A stretch of DNA of 52,866 bases, taken from positions 1 to 52,866 of the forward strand of contig JAEWVR010000039.1 of NCBI GenBank assembly GCA_023459055.1, written 5' to 3'. The stretch comes from Fibrobacterota bacterium. Lineage in GTDB: Bacteria; Fibrobacterota; Chitinivibrionia; Chitinivibrionales; Chitinispirillaceae. Both the position numbers and the translations under genes were made by a program. The notes below the pieces were generated by a model, which ran no database searches, had not been told where the DNA came from, and saw nothing but the letters and a program-made list of their open reading frames with translations. Shown piece after piece: positions 52,191-52,866 of the stretch (position 1 is the first letter of the stretch; each line of letters starts with the position of its first letter).

Positions 52191-52866
52191 CGGATGCATT
52201 ACATTAGCACGACCTTCGGTGCGCGAAACGCAGTGAAATGGGTTCTGAGTTAATTGACATTTGAGACCTCTCCCCCTGCCCCCTCTCCCACAAAGCGAGG
52301 GGGTTGAAAATGATTTCTATCCAAGCTGTACTTTTCAGAAAAAATCATGGTAATCATGGTAATCAGACCTATCACGGTTCAGACAATTTGCGAAAGCCCA
52401 TTACAACATTCCTCTTTGCAGTTTGAATTCACGCACGAATTTGAAGGGAATTCAGAAGCCAGTAGCCAGCATCCAGAAGTAAAAAACATTTTTTCTATCA
52501 GGTAAATTGGGCAGATTTACCTTTTCAGCAGTTTGAATTCACGAACAAATCTCCTCATCTTGACAATATCAAAAACATCTTCCCTATCCCGTACACCACC
52601 GTATGTTTTCAAACTGCTCTTCGTCTTCCCATTTAGCGATTTCAACTGTTTGAGCGGTGCTGGCGCAAGGCACAGTGACTAGTGACGCGTAATGAGTGGC
52701 TGGCAGAACGAATCTTTGCGTATGATAAGCGAGTTTTGAAAGCGAGTTTTGAAAGCGCGTTTTGGCGGCAGGTAAAACAGGTATGAGAAAAGGGCCCTTC
52801 TTTGTCCAGTGTTTCTTTGGCCCTGGAAAGAAATACTGGTCGGGGGTTTACAAGGGGGTGATGCGC
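52191..52866. repeat. Non-coding repeat-rich end of the window
   Basis: No credible gene in the last ~680 bases. It contains a CTCCCCCTGCCCCCTCTCCC string near 52267, tandem ATCATGGTA (52344-52362), GCAGTTTGAATTCACG twice (52418-52433 and 52528-52543), a tandem AAGCGAGTTTTGA repeat around 52728-52752, and a terminal segment (about 52785-52866) of the sort found as dispersed repeats around small mobile units. This looks like a patchwork of dispersed repeats. Confidence 0.55.

Noticed and set aside
1..52866. tRNA, rRNA or riboswitch genes
   Set aside because: I looked through the gaps longer than 150 bases and found no cloverleaf, GTTCRANYC box, rRNA segment or known riboswitch core. A covariance-model search could still find something I missed.

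Overview
The window looks like a chromosomal segment of a Fibrobacterota-type bacterium (Fibrobacter/Chitinispirillia-like). This is inferred from a TIGR02147/DUF4423 regulator of the family first described as Fibrobacter succinogenes paralogs, several secreted glycosidases and a protease with Bacteroidetes/Fibrobacter-style C-terminal sorting domains, and an AT-rich Gram-negative gene set. Coding is dense. I see no rRNA, tRNA, CRISPR array or intact insertion sequence.

Layout. 1-7.9 kb: a palindromic repeat, a UDP-glucose dehydrogenase, a serine hydrolase/MATE pair, a secreted Ig-like protein, the peptidase PepD and a pyrimidine-dimer glycosylase. 7.9-8.3 kb: a gap with GTCCC-type palindromes. 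8.3-11.1 kb: a secreted serpin and a GH10 xylanase. 11.8-23.9 kb: an eight-gene minus-strand block, tightly spaced or overlapping. 24.0-33.5 kb: a carbohydrate-active block (beta-helix GH141-like enzyme, DUF2341/LamG lipoprotein plus TIGR02147 regulator, clan GH-F enzyme, GH43_24-like enzyme with ricin lectin). 33.7-38.9 kb: a uridine-kinase-like protein and a two-component cluster. 39-52.2 kb: mostly housekeeping and single genes (methyltransferase, zinc-ribbon protein, NFACT-R protein, nitroreductase, HrpB helicase, subtilase, membrane pyrophosphatase, VapBC-type pair, TrmB-like methyltransferase). The last ~680 bases are non-coding and repeat-rich.

Main result 1. The 11.8-23.9 kb block encodes a hydrazine-synthase-like set of proteins. 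It has an HzsA-like propeller/diheme protein, and a YVTN propeller fused to a MauG/CcpA-like diheme domain, which is HzsB and HzsC in one chain. With these come a beta-barrel outer-membrane protein, a RidA/chorismatase-superfamily protein, ResB and CcsA for System II haem attachment, and another propeller. The HzsA-like chain carries a C-terminal sorting domain, so the complex may act at or outside the outer membrane. Nothing here shows that hydrazine is the product; I read it as an uncharacterised extracytoplasmic redox complex of the hydrazine-synthase superfamily.

Main result 2. Three promoters, in front of the GH141-like gene (and possibly the redox operon 58 bases behind it), the TIGR02147 regulator, and the clan GH-F enzyme, share one architecture. 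Each has a TATATT -10-like element without an obvious -35, and three copies of GCGAACA on the plus strand at offsets of 56-57, 113-115 and 131-132 bases upstream. The spacing is conserved within one base although the sequence between boxes is not. This suggests a small regulon controlled by the TIGR02147 protein, possibly with the DUF2341/LamG lipoprotein as its envelope partner, linking plant-polysaccharide breakdown to the redox operon.
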